Source of the DNA: Chromera velia
Taxonomy: Eukaryota > Sar > Chromeraceae
NCBI GenBank assembly: GCA_018398765.1
Contig: JAHBMJ010003630.1
Span: forward strand, 24,510-88,509
DNA: 64,000 bases
Reading direction: 5' to 3'
The position numbers and the translations under genes are program-made. The notes below the pieces were generated by a model. That model ran no database searches. It was given only the letters and a program-made list of their open reading frames with translations, and was not told where the DNA came from. This document shows positions 35,346 through 47,304 of the stretch, piece by piece; the stretch's first letter is position 1, and every line of letters begins with the position of its first letter.

Positions 35346-35412
35346 CGCATGCATGCAAGTAGATCCATATCATCTGACAAAAACCATGCATGCAGCTCTT
35401 AATTGCAGTCGA

Positions 35413-36240
35413 CCAGTAACATGACTGTTCCTCTTTCTTTCTCTGCTGAGTCGACAGCATGACTACACCTCTTTCATTCTCTGCTCAGACAGCAGTATGA
35501 CCGCATCTCTTTTATTCTCTGCTCATGAGCAGCGTGACTGCGTGACATGGTCCCTCTCTCTCTGTATGTCTCACTCTCTGCCCAGGAGCGGCACTTCTAC
35601 TTTTCTTTCACTCTCTGCCGAAGCAGCAGCGTGACTACGCCTCTTTCATTCTTTACTCAAGCAACAGCATGATTCCATGGCTCTCACTCTCTACTCAGTC
35701 AGTAACATGACAGTCACTCCACCTCTTCCATTCTTTGCCGAGGCAACAGTATGACTGCACCTCTTTCATTCTCCACTCAGACAGCAGTATGACCGCATCT
35801 CTTTCATTCTCTGCTTACGAGCAGCCGGACTGCGTCCCTCTTACTCCGTCTCACTCTTTACCCATGAGCAGCACGTCCGCATTTCTTTCAGTCTCTGACG
35901 AGGCAGCAGCATGACTGTACCTCTTTCATTCTTTGCACAGTCAGCTGCATGACTCCATCGCTCTCACTCTCTGGCAGTGCTCAGTCAGTATCAGGACTAC
36001 ACCTCTTTTACTTTCTGCCCAGGCAGCAGCATGACTGCACCTCTCTTATTTTCGGCTCAGGCCGCAGCGTGGCTCCATCTATCTCACTCTTTGCTCTGTC
36101 AGCAACATGATTGCACCTCTTTTATTTTCTAGTACTCAGTCAGCAGCATGTTTCCATCTCTTCCACTCTCTACTCAGTGAGTAACATGACTGTACCCCTT
36201 TCATTCTTTGCTCAGGCAGCGGCATATCTTTCATACTTCG
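35413..36240. repeat. Degenerate minisatellite, unit about 38-41 bp
   Basis: Units of the form CAGCAGYATGACTRCACCTC followed by TTTCATTCTCTGCTCAG recur about twenty times with substitutions and small length changes. There is no conserved spacer/repeat alternation, so it is not CRISPR-like. No continuous frame is maintained. Confidence 0.85.
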
Positions 36241-37378
36241 GACAGCACCATTTAGCCCGTTTCTCCACAAAATTGAGAAGATTCCCCATCGTTGGAATGT
36301 GACGATGCCTTGACCAAACGATAAACTCCGCGTGATACAGCTTGATATAAGACCTAAGCGAGCACGACGATGCAGCGCGCATCGCGAGATCAAATTGGAA
36401 TGCCGTGCGTGAAATACAGAATCAAATACGCATATATATATAGAGACGTACGCATGCATACAACAAAGCACTAGAGTTAATTACAGACATGAAGCATGCA
36501 AGATGCAAAGTGCTTTCAAACCAAAGAGAGACCGGAAGGAAGAAAGTAATCTAGAAGTGGTTACACACAAACTCAAGAACTTTCCATCAAGCGATTAAGC
36601 GCTGGATAATTTTATCAGAATGCTTTTGCTGTTTTTCAATTTATTGATGAATAACATGAGAATACATTTGCAAGAAGTGAAATGCTGCAGTGTAGTTGAA
36701 TCCAGCTCAAAAGATGGTTTTCATAATTCAAAAACGAGACTTGCTATCGGTTTTTATTAACTTTTTATGTGTTTTTCAATCAAATTCTTGTAGTAAAAGA
36801 TTGTGCAGCTATGTTATATGAGAAAGTGTGTTTAGGCATTGAATTATAGGCGCTTTGTAATGGTTAGAAACCCTAGGAGACGGCTCTTTAATTTATGTCT
36901 TTATAGCAGAAACAATGCACCTGATGAATATACCTGAAATACACCTGAATTCAGGTGCATTCGTCCAAAGCACCTTACACCTTGCACCTATGTACCTTTT
37001 CTTGTCCTTACATTAGAAATAAGATGAAAGTAAATGAAAGAAGCTGTTGCAGGAGCTTATAGAAGCTTTAAACTCAGCTTTTTAAAGCCTTCTTTTTCCC
37101 TATCCTTCCCATATGCATACCCCAACTAACGCGATCCGCATCAAAAAGGAGGTGTTCATACAACAGTTTTTTTTTTTTATCTTCTAGGAGACCACTATGT
37201 GAGATGGCCTACATGTTTAAAGCTTCTGTAAGCTCCTGCAACAGCTTCTTTCATCTTCTTTCCAGACATCTTAAAAAAGATTGCTCTGTGAGATTGTTCC
37301 TCTTGCGATGGAGGGCTGGGAGGAAGGAGGAGTAGGCAGTGCACTGGTTATGACTGAGGGGTAGGAAGTACTTAGCAA
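36241..37378. other. Spacer with inverted relative of the GGTGCA repeats
   Basis: TGCACC clusters at about 36915-37015 end with TGTACCTTTTCTTGTCCTTA, the inverted form of the terminus near 25855. CATCTTAAAAAAGATTGCTC near 37268 is the inverted form of a segment near 25822. No gene was recognised. Confidence 0.45.
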
Positions 37379-37876
37379 ATGCCGAAGAAGGCATTCAGAT
37401 GGAGGAGCGTCAAGTATGAGGTCGCATGAGAGAGAGAGCTAGTAGCGAGAGCAGTAACTAGGACAGAAGGAAGAGATGAAAGACGTATAGGCCAGACGCT
37501 AGGAATAAACTTTAAGTCAATGCCCCCCCCGCGATGAGCCATTTCCATCATTACTGAGTTGAATCGCGTGCTATAATTCGCCGATAGTGTCCTTTTCGAT
37601 TTTAGACTACTTGACCCCAATGAGGCTAAGTGGCAATATGTATCTCCTTATTCCCTAAGGCAATCCTTTCAAAGGTGCTACCAAGAGGGCCTGGGGGAAA
37701 AAGAGGAAACTGATCAAGAGGCTAGTTAAGAGGCGACTGAAAGAAGCTGAAGAGAGACTAACAAGAGAAAAGAATGATAGGGAAAGGTCTAATTTAAAAT
37801 TAAAGAAAAAAATTAAGCGAATTGATTACAGGTTGTATAAAATGTCAGACCGAAAACGAAATACTTATACTTAATC
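37379..37876 (+). pseudogene. Decayed small basic element ORF
   Basis: A frame starting MPKKAFRWRSVKYEVA at 37379 passes TGA 37427, TGA 37535 and TAA 37571, then reads VLFDFRLLDPNEAKWQYV to about 37735. After a frame change near 37690 a Lys/Arg-rich coiled-coil-like tail (KRRLKEAEERLTREKN) runs to TAA about 37873. The start resembles the MPRKAKGG start of the locus at 18105. No family was recognised. Confidence 0.4.
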
Positions 37877-37986
37877 CAGTAGGACCCTTTCAACGTGTAA
37901 ACATGCATGCGTAAACTGCAGCGCATAGAAAGGTATAAGCTATGGGTATAAGCTAATCGTAAAAGGACGATAACAACCACGGTACT

Positions 37987-38028
37987 AAGAATCACACTCA
38001 CCGTGACACACACACACACACACACATA

Positions 38029-38098
<70 letters not shown>

Positions 38099-38256
38099 CA
38101 GACAGCTCACTCCTTTTCTTCATCTACACAACAGACAAAAAGGAAGAACAAAGACAGACAGACAGACAGACACACACACAGACACACAGACACACACAGA
38201 CACACACACACACACACACACACTGCGCACGCACGCAGACATGCACATTCTCTCTT

Positions 38257-38293
<37 letters not shown>

Positions 38294-38329
38294 TAGACGC
38301 ACAGTGCGCACGCACGCAGACATGTACAT

Positions 38330-38385
<56 letters not shown>

Positions 38386-38405
38386 AGTGTCACTGTCACA
38401 CACAT
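37987..38405. repeat. CA / GA / CAGA / CT compound microsatellite
   Basis: Alternating CA, GA and CT runs include two roughly 80 bp near-copies containing GCGCACGCACGCAGACATGY (about 38225 and 38308). Confidence 0.9.
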
Positions 38406-38517
38406 GCAGATAATTCTCTGTATCATGAAGTGGGTTGAAGGGACTTGCATCATTTTTGCAAAGAGGGATCCGCGTTCAATTTTGCGACTTGGTGCTGCGT
38501 ACTGCAGCCCACCAAAG

Positions 38518-40557
38518 TCAGTTCTCTGTATTCTCACTATTCGAGGGCCCCACGAGAGGAGCCCTTTCATCAGTGACCTCTTCCACTTCTCCATTTGGTT
38601 TTTCGACAGGAGGGAAGCTCGCTGTCCCTAAGACGCCTGCTGCCTTTCCCCCTTGCGACCCTGATAATTCGGTTCCAGCCTCTCCCTCAGCAGTCCGCGT
38701 TGAGGTGAAACGCATGTGATAGAGGTGTTGGGCCACAAGCAGGATGTTCCACCCGATGCACACGATGGAAAGCGACAGTTTCGGCAGGTTTCCTGCAAAC
38801 GTTCAAGAAGCACTCTTGAGTCTGAACGGTCTGAAAGAATGGAAAAGGGTCATGGATGCGGCTGGCAGGCAGCTGACCGAAAACAAAGTTCCAGTTGTCA
38901 AAAGCAATGGCATCGACAACCGATTGGCCGATGCTGAGGAAAGCGCCGGAAAGATCGCAAGCCACCTGGCGAATTGACATCCCTGCATACATGTATTCAA
39001 ACACACAAGAAAACATTTCACAAGCAGAGATGTGTAGAAGAAATATCTTTTCAAAGTCTCTGTCTACTTGTCCCTCCGACCTTTCACGGTTTGCGAGCTC
39101 AAGAAGGCGTTTTCTGCTGGCTTTGCCGGAACAAGGCGTGTCCAGTGACCTGGTTTGTTTGCTAACTTACGCATGCTGTTGATTCTACACGTCCACATAT
39201 TCCCATCTTTTAAAGACGGACCTTTTGTGGACTTGAGGGCCTGGTTCAGGACGACCTGGGGAAGATGTTTGAGGAGCGTGCTGAGAACCTTCAGGTACCC
39301 TGCGACCATGAATCCAGATTCTTTGAGTGACGTATGCATGTGAATGGAAACTGAGCTCCGCACTTTTTTTCACTGTGCGACCAGGGGAGACAAACTCACC
39401 GGAAGTTGGGGCCTTGCAGACATACGTCAGAAGAGTTCGACAAGAGGCCATTTGAAAGGAGAGTGGCGACAGCGCAATAGCCTTTGGTGCAGTAAGCCTT
39501 GAAAGAAGGGTGCACGAGAGCCATGCGAATATGGAAACCATGGAGGACGAAAAAGAGATGCGCACTACAGAGGGGTGGAATAAAAACAAGCCAAGAGCTG
39601 CGTAGTGCGAGGACCGGAAGCAGAATGGTACTTCTCAAAAGCTTTTCTTCTCCGACACACACTCATAGTCAGAAGGATTCGGAATTCCCAGCTGGGAGCG
39701 ACGAGCGAAAATCTTCCAGCTGTTCTTCGTCCCTTCTTTTAGTAAATCTTCTAGATGAACACAATGCCGACGCAAGCCCGCAGATGGTGAACATAAGTTC
39801 CTTATTGACAGCTGACCTAAGTAAGACATCACAGAGTAGGCAAACTGGCTGCCGGCACTTCCCTCTCCAGGGTCATCATCCACCTCTACAGGGGTCAGGG
39901 TGATCCACGGCATGTACCCGAAAGCTGCCAGAGTGCAGTGAAGCCCCAGAGTGAACACCATCCCCCCACAAAGAACAGCCGTCAGAGTCCAGTGTCTCTG
40001 CTCCAGAGGAAGACACGCGTAGCCTCCGATCCTTCTGATGTGAAGAACGATCTGGACTTCTATGGCGATGGTGATCAGCAAGGCCAAAACGGCAAAGAAG
40101 ATGTCTGCACATACAGAAAAGTACGCAGACACCACATGCACATAGAACAAGAGGGGGAAAGAGCGGATCGACGGCAGGCAGGCATTCTCTGCTGCGGAAA
40201 GAGAGAAGAGAGGTTGAAGGTTGTCAGTCTCTCCGTCTGCCTGACTGATTGTATACCTGCCTTCCTCTCACCACAAAAGATCGAGAAGACAAGAAAAGAA
40301 AAATCATGGCAAAGATGTCTATCATTGTGATTGCTGTTCCCGTCCTTTGCATTTCTGACTGCCTCTGGACAGCGCACGAAAAGAGGGAAATCTGATGGAA
40401 GGAGCGGTGGAAACAGGTCCTAGAAAGAGCGGGAGTGGAAAAGAGAGACAGAAATGCACAAAAATTGGTCTAGAAAAACAAAAGGAGAGAAGAATACACA
40501 AAAAAACTGGAGTACACTGTGTGGATGCATGTACAGGGATTCTGGATACCTAACTAC

Positions 40558-40597
<40 letters not shown>

Positions 40598-43520
40598 AAA
40601 CACACCTGCCCACTCCACTGTGATCGTCATGTGCAGAGCCTTTTCAATCGCCATGGACGCAATCGTGTACACCGAGTAAGCCGTGTAGCCGACCAGATTG
40701 TACACATTCTTGTCAAAACTGTACCCGTCCACCGAGTTCCGCCGCCAGTTGTGAATGAACTGAAGGAGGAGCCCGACCAGCCAGAGGACAACGTACGCAA
40801 ACCCCATCAGAGACGAGAGAATCATCAACAGCCCCTCATTCGACAACCATGGTGGGGCATCCCTGCATGCAAAAAAAGAGGGGAGACGAGAAAATGGGTA
40901 ATAGCCCTCACTGGCTCAAACTTCCTCGTCAAGGAGAGACCGGTCAGTATTGATTTTTCCCGTCAACAACCGCGATCGACAGTCGCTCAGACAGACGTGA
41001 ATGACGTGAATCATAGAAACGCGTAGGAGACAGATGGACACAAAAAGAAATGGGCTGTGCAGGAGCCGACCTGTCGACAAAGCGCCGATTTTTTCCCTCG
41101 ATGTCGCCCTCCATCATGTAAAGGCGCTCATGGCTCCAGGGAAGTTCTGGCTCTCCAACAAAATCATCCCAGAGGACCAGACGATATCTCCACGCCCAGG
41201 TTCGACCAGATATCAGGAGCACAGCAGCTGCAGGGGTCCCGCGGGGAACACGGGACTTTTTGCGGTAACGACCCCGCTGAGCTGCGTCGATGTCGCCCAC
41301 GCTACTGGTGTTCATGTTCTCTTCTGGGGTCATGGGTATGGCCCCCGTCTCGTTTGCGGTGGCTGTTGGAAGTTCATGGGATGGAATATGAAGGTCGTCA
41401 CTTCCTTCGTTGTTGTCTTCGTCTGCCCCTGGGCTCTCTGCCCGCTCCTCTTCCTCGTCTGACCGAGTTTTAGGAGCGAAGTGACGAACCATTTTCCCTA
41501 GAACTTCTGAGACACTCTCCCCCTCCCCTACTTCATCTTGGTCTTCGTCACCCCCCTCCACCCCCCCTTCCCCAGTGGAGTCTGGCTCGACTTCTTCCCT
41601 GCCTGCCTCAGATGGAACATCAACAGAGGAACGAAGATGTCTGGGGCTGGCTGAAGGGGGGGTAAGAGGCATAAGGGAAACTACGTCTACTGGCCCACTG
41701 ACAAAATCTTCCAAAGACCAAAAGCCATCACAAGTGTACACAGGCTCAAACCCGGAGGGGGCGCGCCACGTGCGAGCCTCTGCCTCACTGGCTTCGCGTA
41801 GCCACTCCTCTGAGTATTTTGTCTTCCGCTGCCTCTTCATCTCCGTCTTGGGAGACTCTCGGATTCTCCTCCGATAGCGGAGGAAGGTGGGTGAACCGAA
41901 CGTACTGATAGTCAAGAGGAGACTTGAGTGCCCCACAATGCGCCCAGGCCCTGCCAAATGATGAGGAGGATCAACTTCCTCACTTGAGAGGACATTTTTT
42001 TGGCGGGAGAGACGCCGTCTGCTGCTTCTTGGTTGGGAAGTAGAGGTCTCCTTCTGCTGCTCAACCCCACCCGCAGAAATTCTATGCGCCATCGAACTGT
42101 TGTCCTGACGACTATACCCGGTCCAACGTCGAAACCAATGACCTGCCCCTCCCGACTCATACACACCCCCTGCATGTGTGCCCTTCGCAGCATCCAGCAA
42201 TTCGGTCACGGGACAGCGCTCAGTTGGCACTTCCCCCCGGTAGACGATGTCGAAACGTCTGTCCAGAAAAGTGCTGTCACCCCGGTCCTTCAGCTCAAAC
42301 TGGAAGAAGGCGTCAGTGGCGTTTCCAATCGCAATGAAGCGAACGATTGGAGTGCCGCGTTGGGCCGAAGCCCTGCTGCTTTGGGGGAGAGGCTGGTCGA
42401 CTACGGCTGTGAAACTGCGTGGTGTGAAAGGAAGATGCAATGGGACTTTTTCCAGAAAAACCATGTTTTTGTCGTAGACGAAAACCGACAGTGTCTCAAT
42501 TTTTTGAATTCTCTGCTTTCGGAGGGAGCCACATTCAAGCTCTAATGCACCCCCCTGGGTCTGCTTCTTCCTGTCACCACTTGCTGTCGAATTTCTCTTG
42601 AGTGCTGCTCCCGACTCAACGAAAGGCGTCGACGGCTCGTCTCCCGTCAAATAAACCCACTCTCTTGGCTTACACATTTGCACATCTGGGATCTCTTTCC
42701 ACCTCTCTTCGAATGTGGGGGTGTCAACAAGCACGAACACCATGGACGGAACTCCCTGCGCTTCTCCAGTTGATGTCAACGAACGAATTTCACTCCCCTC
42801 GGGTATCTGAATATAAGCAAGGGGTTCTCGGGGTTTGGGTTGGGGGATTCTGCGCATGAACTCCGTGACGTTCAGCTGGTCAGCGTTCATTGCATCGTGG
42901 GACCTGTTCAGGAAGGACATGATGTCTTCTTCACTTCCCGTTGCCACGTCCGATGGCCACCCACCTTCGACAGGCAGCTCTGTGGAAGAGAAATTGAAGT
43001 ACACGTCATCTCTGTACTCGTCTTCCAGAGAGGAAGTCTCGCTCATCTTCTGTACAACTAGGAAAAAAACGTGCGAGCGGTCAATTCTCATTCGGTACTC
43101 TTCTCTGGGGGGCATGTAGACGGGCTCGACCATGCGCCCAAGATCCTGCAGACTTTGTTGAGCCCACGAACTCGAACCTGATGAGCCAGTGGATGACTTT
43201 CCGGCACGGACTGCTTCGACAAAGTGAGTATTGTTCAACACAGCAACTGCGATGGAGGCAAGGTCGAACGGTTCGGACGCGCCTCGTCGGCTATCTAAAG
43301 AGGGAACAGATTTCTCCGAATCCAAGAATAGAGACTTGATTGCTGGTGTAGGCGTGTCCAGGCTGAAACCCTTCACGAAAGAGACTTCCTCGGGAAGGTT
43401 CTCGGCTCCAGAACCAAAGGACAAAGCAGCCAGAAAATCTGGCCTCCATGGGAAATGAAGGAGTCGGAAAAGGACGGCAAGAAGCGCCGTCCACCCAACA
43501 ACATGAGACGTACGCGTCAT
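38518..43520 (-). CDS. CTNS: Cystinosin-like lysosomal cystine/H+ transporter with giant luminal domain
   Basis: Six exons join in phase: 43520-41071, 40862-40606, 40104-39817, 39299-39222, 38982-38878 and 38792-38518, giving 1150 residues and TGA. All introns are GT...AG (208, 501, 517, 239 and 85 bp). The C-terminal third matches cystinosin: NWRRNSVDGYSFD and GYTAYSVY, then ADIFFAVLALL, then LKHLPQVVLNQALKSTKG, DLSGAFLS, DNWNFVFG and a last helix ending VAQHLYH. The family exports cystine from lysosomes with protons. The Asp in GYSFD and CDLSG and the Asn in VVLN correspond to conserved family positions. The first PQ motif is LQ; the second is intact. Residues 1-816 (signal-anchor start MTRTSHVVGWTALL) form a Ser/Glu-rich luminal part with nine N-glycosylation sequons; the family's usual luminal part is near 120 residues. 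ERAPLV near the C-terminus may be a sorting signal. No internal stops. Confidence 0.93.
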
Positions 43521-44093
43521 TGAACCAGCAAAGAGGTGAGGAGATCGAGAGCTTTGCTCATTTCATTAAAGAAGCACGTCCGAACAGTCAACGTGCAGAG
43601 ATCTAGCTGTTTCATGTGGGACCAAAAGTTCGGGGATCTTCAATCAGTTGTGCTTGCCTTAGTGCATGCAGTGAATCCTCGATCATTGCTCTCATATCGA
43701 GCGGTTGGATCATGCATGCAATTTGGCAATTTGGCTGCGCCCGCGCATGCATGCCCGCGCGGTGTTGCATTTCATGCATGCATGTGTTGCACATGCATCG
43801 CGTGTTCGGCGCCATGCACGCGCGTGCATGATGTTGCATGCATGCAATTATATGTTGCAATTGCGTTGCAATTATAAGACACGCGTGTTGCACATGCATG
43901 TATTAAAAATCCATACAAGCACAAGCTGCCAGTCAGTGCCAGATCGATCAGACAGCAGCGAGTCGATGAGCACAGCTTTTGCGAGACCGTCGCTCTCCAA
44001 TTTCTCTGGTCGAGCCACACACTGGAAATCATTGCATGGTAGCTTTATGAAGTTTCGACCTGCAGATCGAAGACATCACTCGATCTGTCAGCC
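43521..44093. promoter_or_regulatory. Divergent promoter region with TGCATGCA clusters
   Basis: This 573 bp gap separates the cystinosin start (minus) from the CPW-WPC start (plus). It contains CATGCATGCA at 43711-43720, GCATGCATGC at 43745-43754, CATGCATGCATG at 43773-43784 and TGCATGCATGCA at 43835-43846, plus several single GTTGCACATGCAT-type sites. TGCATGCA is a known binding sequence of apicomplexan AP2 factors (family knowledge). Its use here is inferred. Confidence 0.6.
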
Positions 44094-45393
44094 ATGTGGT
44101 CGGCTCTATTTTGTGGCCTCCTCCTTCTAAGTGGGGTTTTTGCTATACCGCCCATCGATCCGGCTGATGAGAAGGTGGCTCGGAAAGCATCCCAAGACAT
44201 TACCAACACGGTGGTAAACAGCAGAGCATCAGAGCACCCAGCTCCAGTTACCACAAAGTCCTCTGAACTAATGAGAGGGGCTACCGAGGCTCCCGCGCCA
44301 CGAACGTAGGGACTGTCCCTCTGTTGATTCTCTCTACTTTCATTTGGTCTGCTCGCTTTCACTGTACGCTTTAATTGCGCTGCGACCTCTGCAGTACGGT
44401 CGCAGAAAGAACCGCTGAGGGCAGTGAAGAGGATCCAGCTATCGAAGACGAGCCAGATGTCTGCGAACGGTCTGCATTGACTCTGCAGGAGAATCTGAAT
44501 CTGTTCCGATGTCTGCAGGGATTACAGTTCACCAAAGCTCCGTTGTCTGCAGGGATTACAGTATCCCGTGCCCTTCTGATTTCGTCGCTCTCCCCGGAGA
44601 GAAGAACTGTTTTCCTTCAGACCGATACGGTCAGAAGCTGAAGAGGGACCAAGGAAGTTTGCCAACGGTTTCTTCGTCCCAGCTTTGGCAATCTGATCCT
44701 GTGCTGCCCTTTGATGCAGATGGACCATGTTCTGGTGATGACGCAGTGGTGGATCCTGCGGTTGCGCCTTCGCTTAAAAAGGACTTTGCGAGCAGATGCC
44801 TTGTGAATTGGCCGTGCAGACGGTGTCAGAGGGACTATGCAAAAGCGTGTCAGTATTGAGGAGGTCTTGGGAGATTAGAGTAGACCCATTGGTTGAAAGA
44901 TGCTTTCTTCATCAAGAATTGTCTTCAGGCCCTAAGGACTGGACCTCGGTTCCGGGTCTCTCAGGGACTCGTTCTGCCTGCGTCCCTCCAGAGGGTCAGC
45001 TGCTTTCAATCAACGCTTCTGGTCGAGGCCGGATCGAATCGCTTGCTTCATGTGAATATTAATAATTTGAAGGTGCACTGAATCATGCAGACTACGACGG
45101 AAAATGTGAATTCAGTTCAGGAGCGGACTTTACTGGATTCAACCGCGAGATGCTTGATCGGTGAGAGCTCTTGAGCAAAGGCATTCGAGCGGCGCTTTTT
45201 CGTGTCTGTTCTTGCCATCTTGGTCGAAAAAAATTCCGATTCGTGGCTTGGTCGCTGTACGCAGATGGTCGGCAAAGTGCAACGCATGGTGGCCTTGTGT
45301 TGAGTCGGACATCGAGAAGAGACCCCTCTTCCCAACTCAAGCGATGCTGGGGCTCGAAGCAACGAAATACAGAATTATGAAAGGATTCCAGTG
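44094..45393 (+). pseudogene. CPW-WPC-domain secreted protein, frame-disrupted or finely split
   Basis: Exon 1 (44094-44305) begins with a signal peptide (MWSALFCGLLLLSGVFA) and ends AAC/GTAGGG; exon 2 starts at 44395 after CTCTGCAG in matching phase. Further on, CRDYSIPCPSDFVALPGEKN (frame 44509-44859) leads to SLKKDFASRCLVNWPC and RDYAKAC, the pattern of the CPW-WPC family, secreted Cys-rich proteins known from apicomplexans. More pieces follow in other frames: DWTSVPGLSGTRSACVPPEG (44796-45062), DYDGKCEFSSGADF (about 45087) and WSAKCNAWWPC (45161-45394). A 34 bp tandem duplication (GTCTGCAGGGATTACAGT at 44511 and 44545) shifts the frame. Either short introns were missed or the gene is decayed. 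Confidence 0.6.
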
Positions 45394-46435
45394 AGGCTTC
45401 AAGAACGCCTTCCACTTGGCAAGTTGGGCGTACTGGCAGTTTTGAATTGAATGGAGTAACTCTCTGCAAAACCGTGATCGAGTTTTTGAGTTCAGATCCA
45501 TACTTCAAAATACTTGATACAAAAAGAGTATAATCCATTTAAATCCATTATGCTTTTAAAATACTTTTAGATACAAAAATAATAGTTTAAGATAAATTCT
45601 GCAACAGATTTTTTTTTTTTTATTGAGTACAATATCTTGAGTACTATAGATTATATACTCAATTATTTGATCCTAGGTTTGATCAAATATAAATTAGAAT
45701 ACAAACCAGTCTAGATTCTAGTTCTCGCCGGTATAATACCTCCAGTCATAATTTTTCAAAATTTAAAGTTCCTAGCACAGTTCCTTAAATTCGTTTAAAA
45801 AATAAGAAAGTGCACACAATGTCTACTACTTTGCCTAGATGATAAATGTTATTCAATCTATAATATTCTATCAATCTAGTATAGTAGCTTATAAAATTAA
45901 AAAGTCAAACCAAGAGTCAAATAAGCCTTAAAAGTATCCTGCTATTAATAATATATAATTATATCTAGAGTTACATGCATTTTAACCTTAAAGTTATGAT
46001 CAATTATATGGTCTATATATTAATATAATATGACCTTTAATCATCTTTGATCCATTGCCTTCCAACAGTCAATATGCTACTAATACTGCTACGTATGCAT
46101 TTGAGTTTTCTACAATTTGTTTACCGCCTAGTCTCAAACTCTCTCCTGGCAATCAGACCCTCCCAAAGTTCAGCTCTAGCAGACGGGCTGCGTCAGAGCT
46201 GGAGTAAATGAGGCCTTTCCAGGAATTCGTCTAGCTAGGACCCACGCAAGAAGGAGCTCTAGCGCACCTGTCTGTACAATGAGCCGGTGTTAGTCAGAAG
46301 AGGACTCGTGCATGTAGGTGTCTGACAGTGTCCATGAAAAGGTCAATTGAAGTCGTGCGGGTGGGAAAAGATGAATTGGAGTCGTTCGTTCGTCGAATTT
46401 GGTGTCGTCTGATTTGATCGGCTGCTCCGTCATCT
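45394..46435. other. AT-rich spacer
   Basis: From 45540 to 46080 the DNA is strongly AT-rich with no ORF or recognised element. From 46080 to 46435 it is mixed; this should include the 3' UTR of DNALI1. Confidence 0.5.
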
Positions 46436-46710
46436 TTACTTCTTGGGGGCGGAGAGCATCTGCTCGAGCTGATCCTTCAACTGCTGGTTGGTCTTTCTCT
46501 GGAATTCCACCTCCTCCTGGTGCCTCTTCTCGTCCTGCAGCCAGAAAGGAAACGGGTGCAGACAGATAGCCCAATCTTCGGACGAACTAGATCAATCTCT
46601 TTCTCCTTCTTTTCCTTCTGTTTTTCTTCAAGAACCATCGACAGATCGATAGACAGGCAGACACATAGACGGACAGACCGTGTTGTTCTGTTCTGCGAGT
46701 CTTTTCGTTT

Positions 46711-46760
<50 letters not shown>

Positions 46761-46999
46761 TGTCTGTTCGTTTTGACGGACGATGTGTTTGTTTCTTTTT
46801 CCTACAGACAGATAGACTGTATGGTTTCTCTCCCTCCTTCAGACAGACAGACTAAATGTTTCTTCTTCCCCTTTCTTTTTCTAGACAGACAGACAGACTA
46901 TATGTCAGACAGACAGACAGACAGACAGACAGACTATATCGTCTTTCCTTTTCCTTTTTCTCTCTTCATTCTCTCCTGTTTTTTTCTTTCTTCAAACAA

Positions 47000-47031
<32 letters not shown>

Positions 47032-47158
47032 ACGGATAGAAACACTACATGTCTCCGTCTTTTCCCTCAGCCTTTCAAAAGGAACGACAGACGGACAGAC
47101 AGACAAAAACAAAAATGAGACTCACGTTTCGAAATTCACAAAAAGAACGAGAGTGAGA

Positions 47159-47250
<92 letters not shown>

Positions 47251-47255
47251 GAAAA

Positions 47256-47304
<49 letters not shown>

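Noticed and set aside
35413-36240. CRISPR-like array
   Set aside because: Units are contiguous and degenerate with no unique spacers, in a eukaryotic genome.
38003-38594. ORFs of Thr/His, Arg/Glu or Cys/Val repeats
   Set aside because: They are CA, GA and GT microsatellite translations; the same holds near 9075-9379, 47075-47470, 51345-51700 and 53204-53531.
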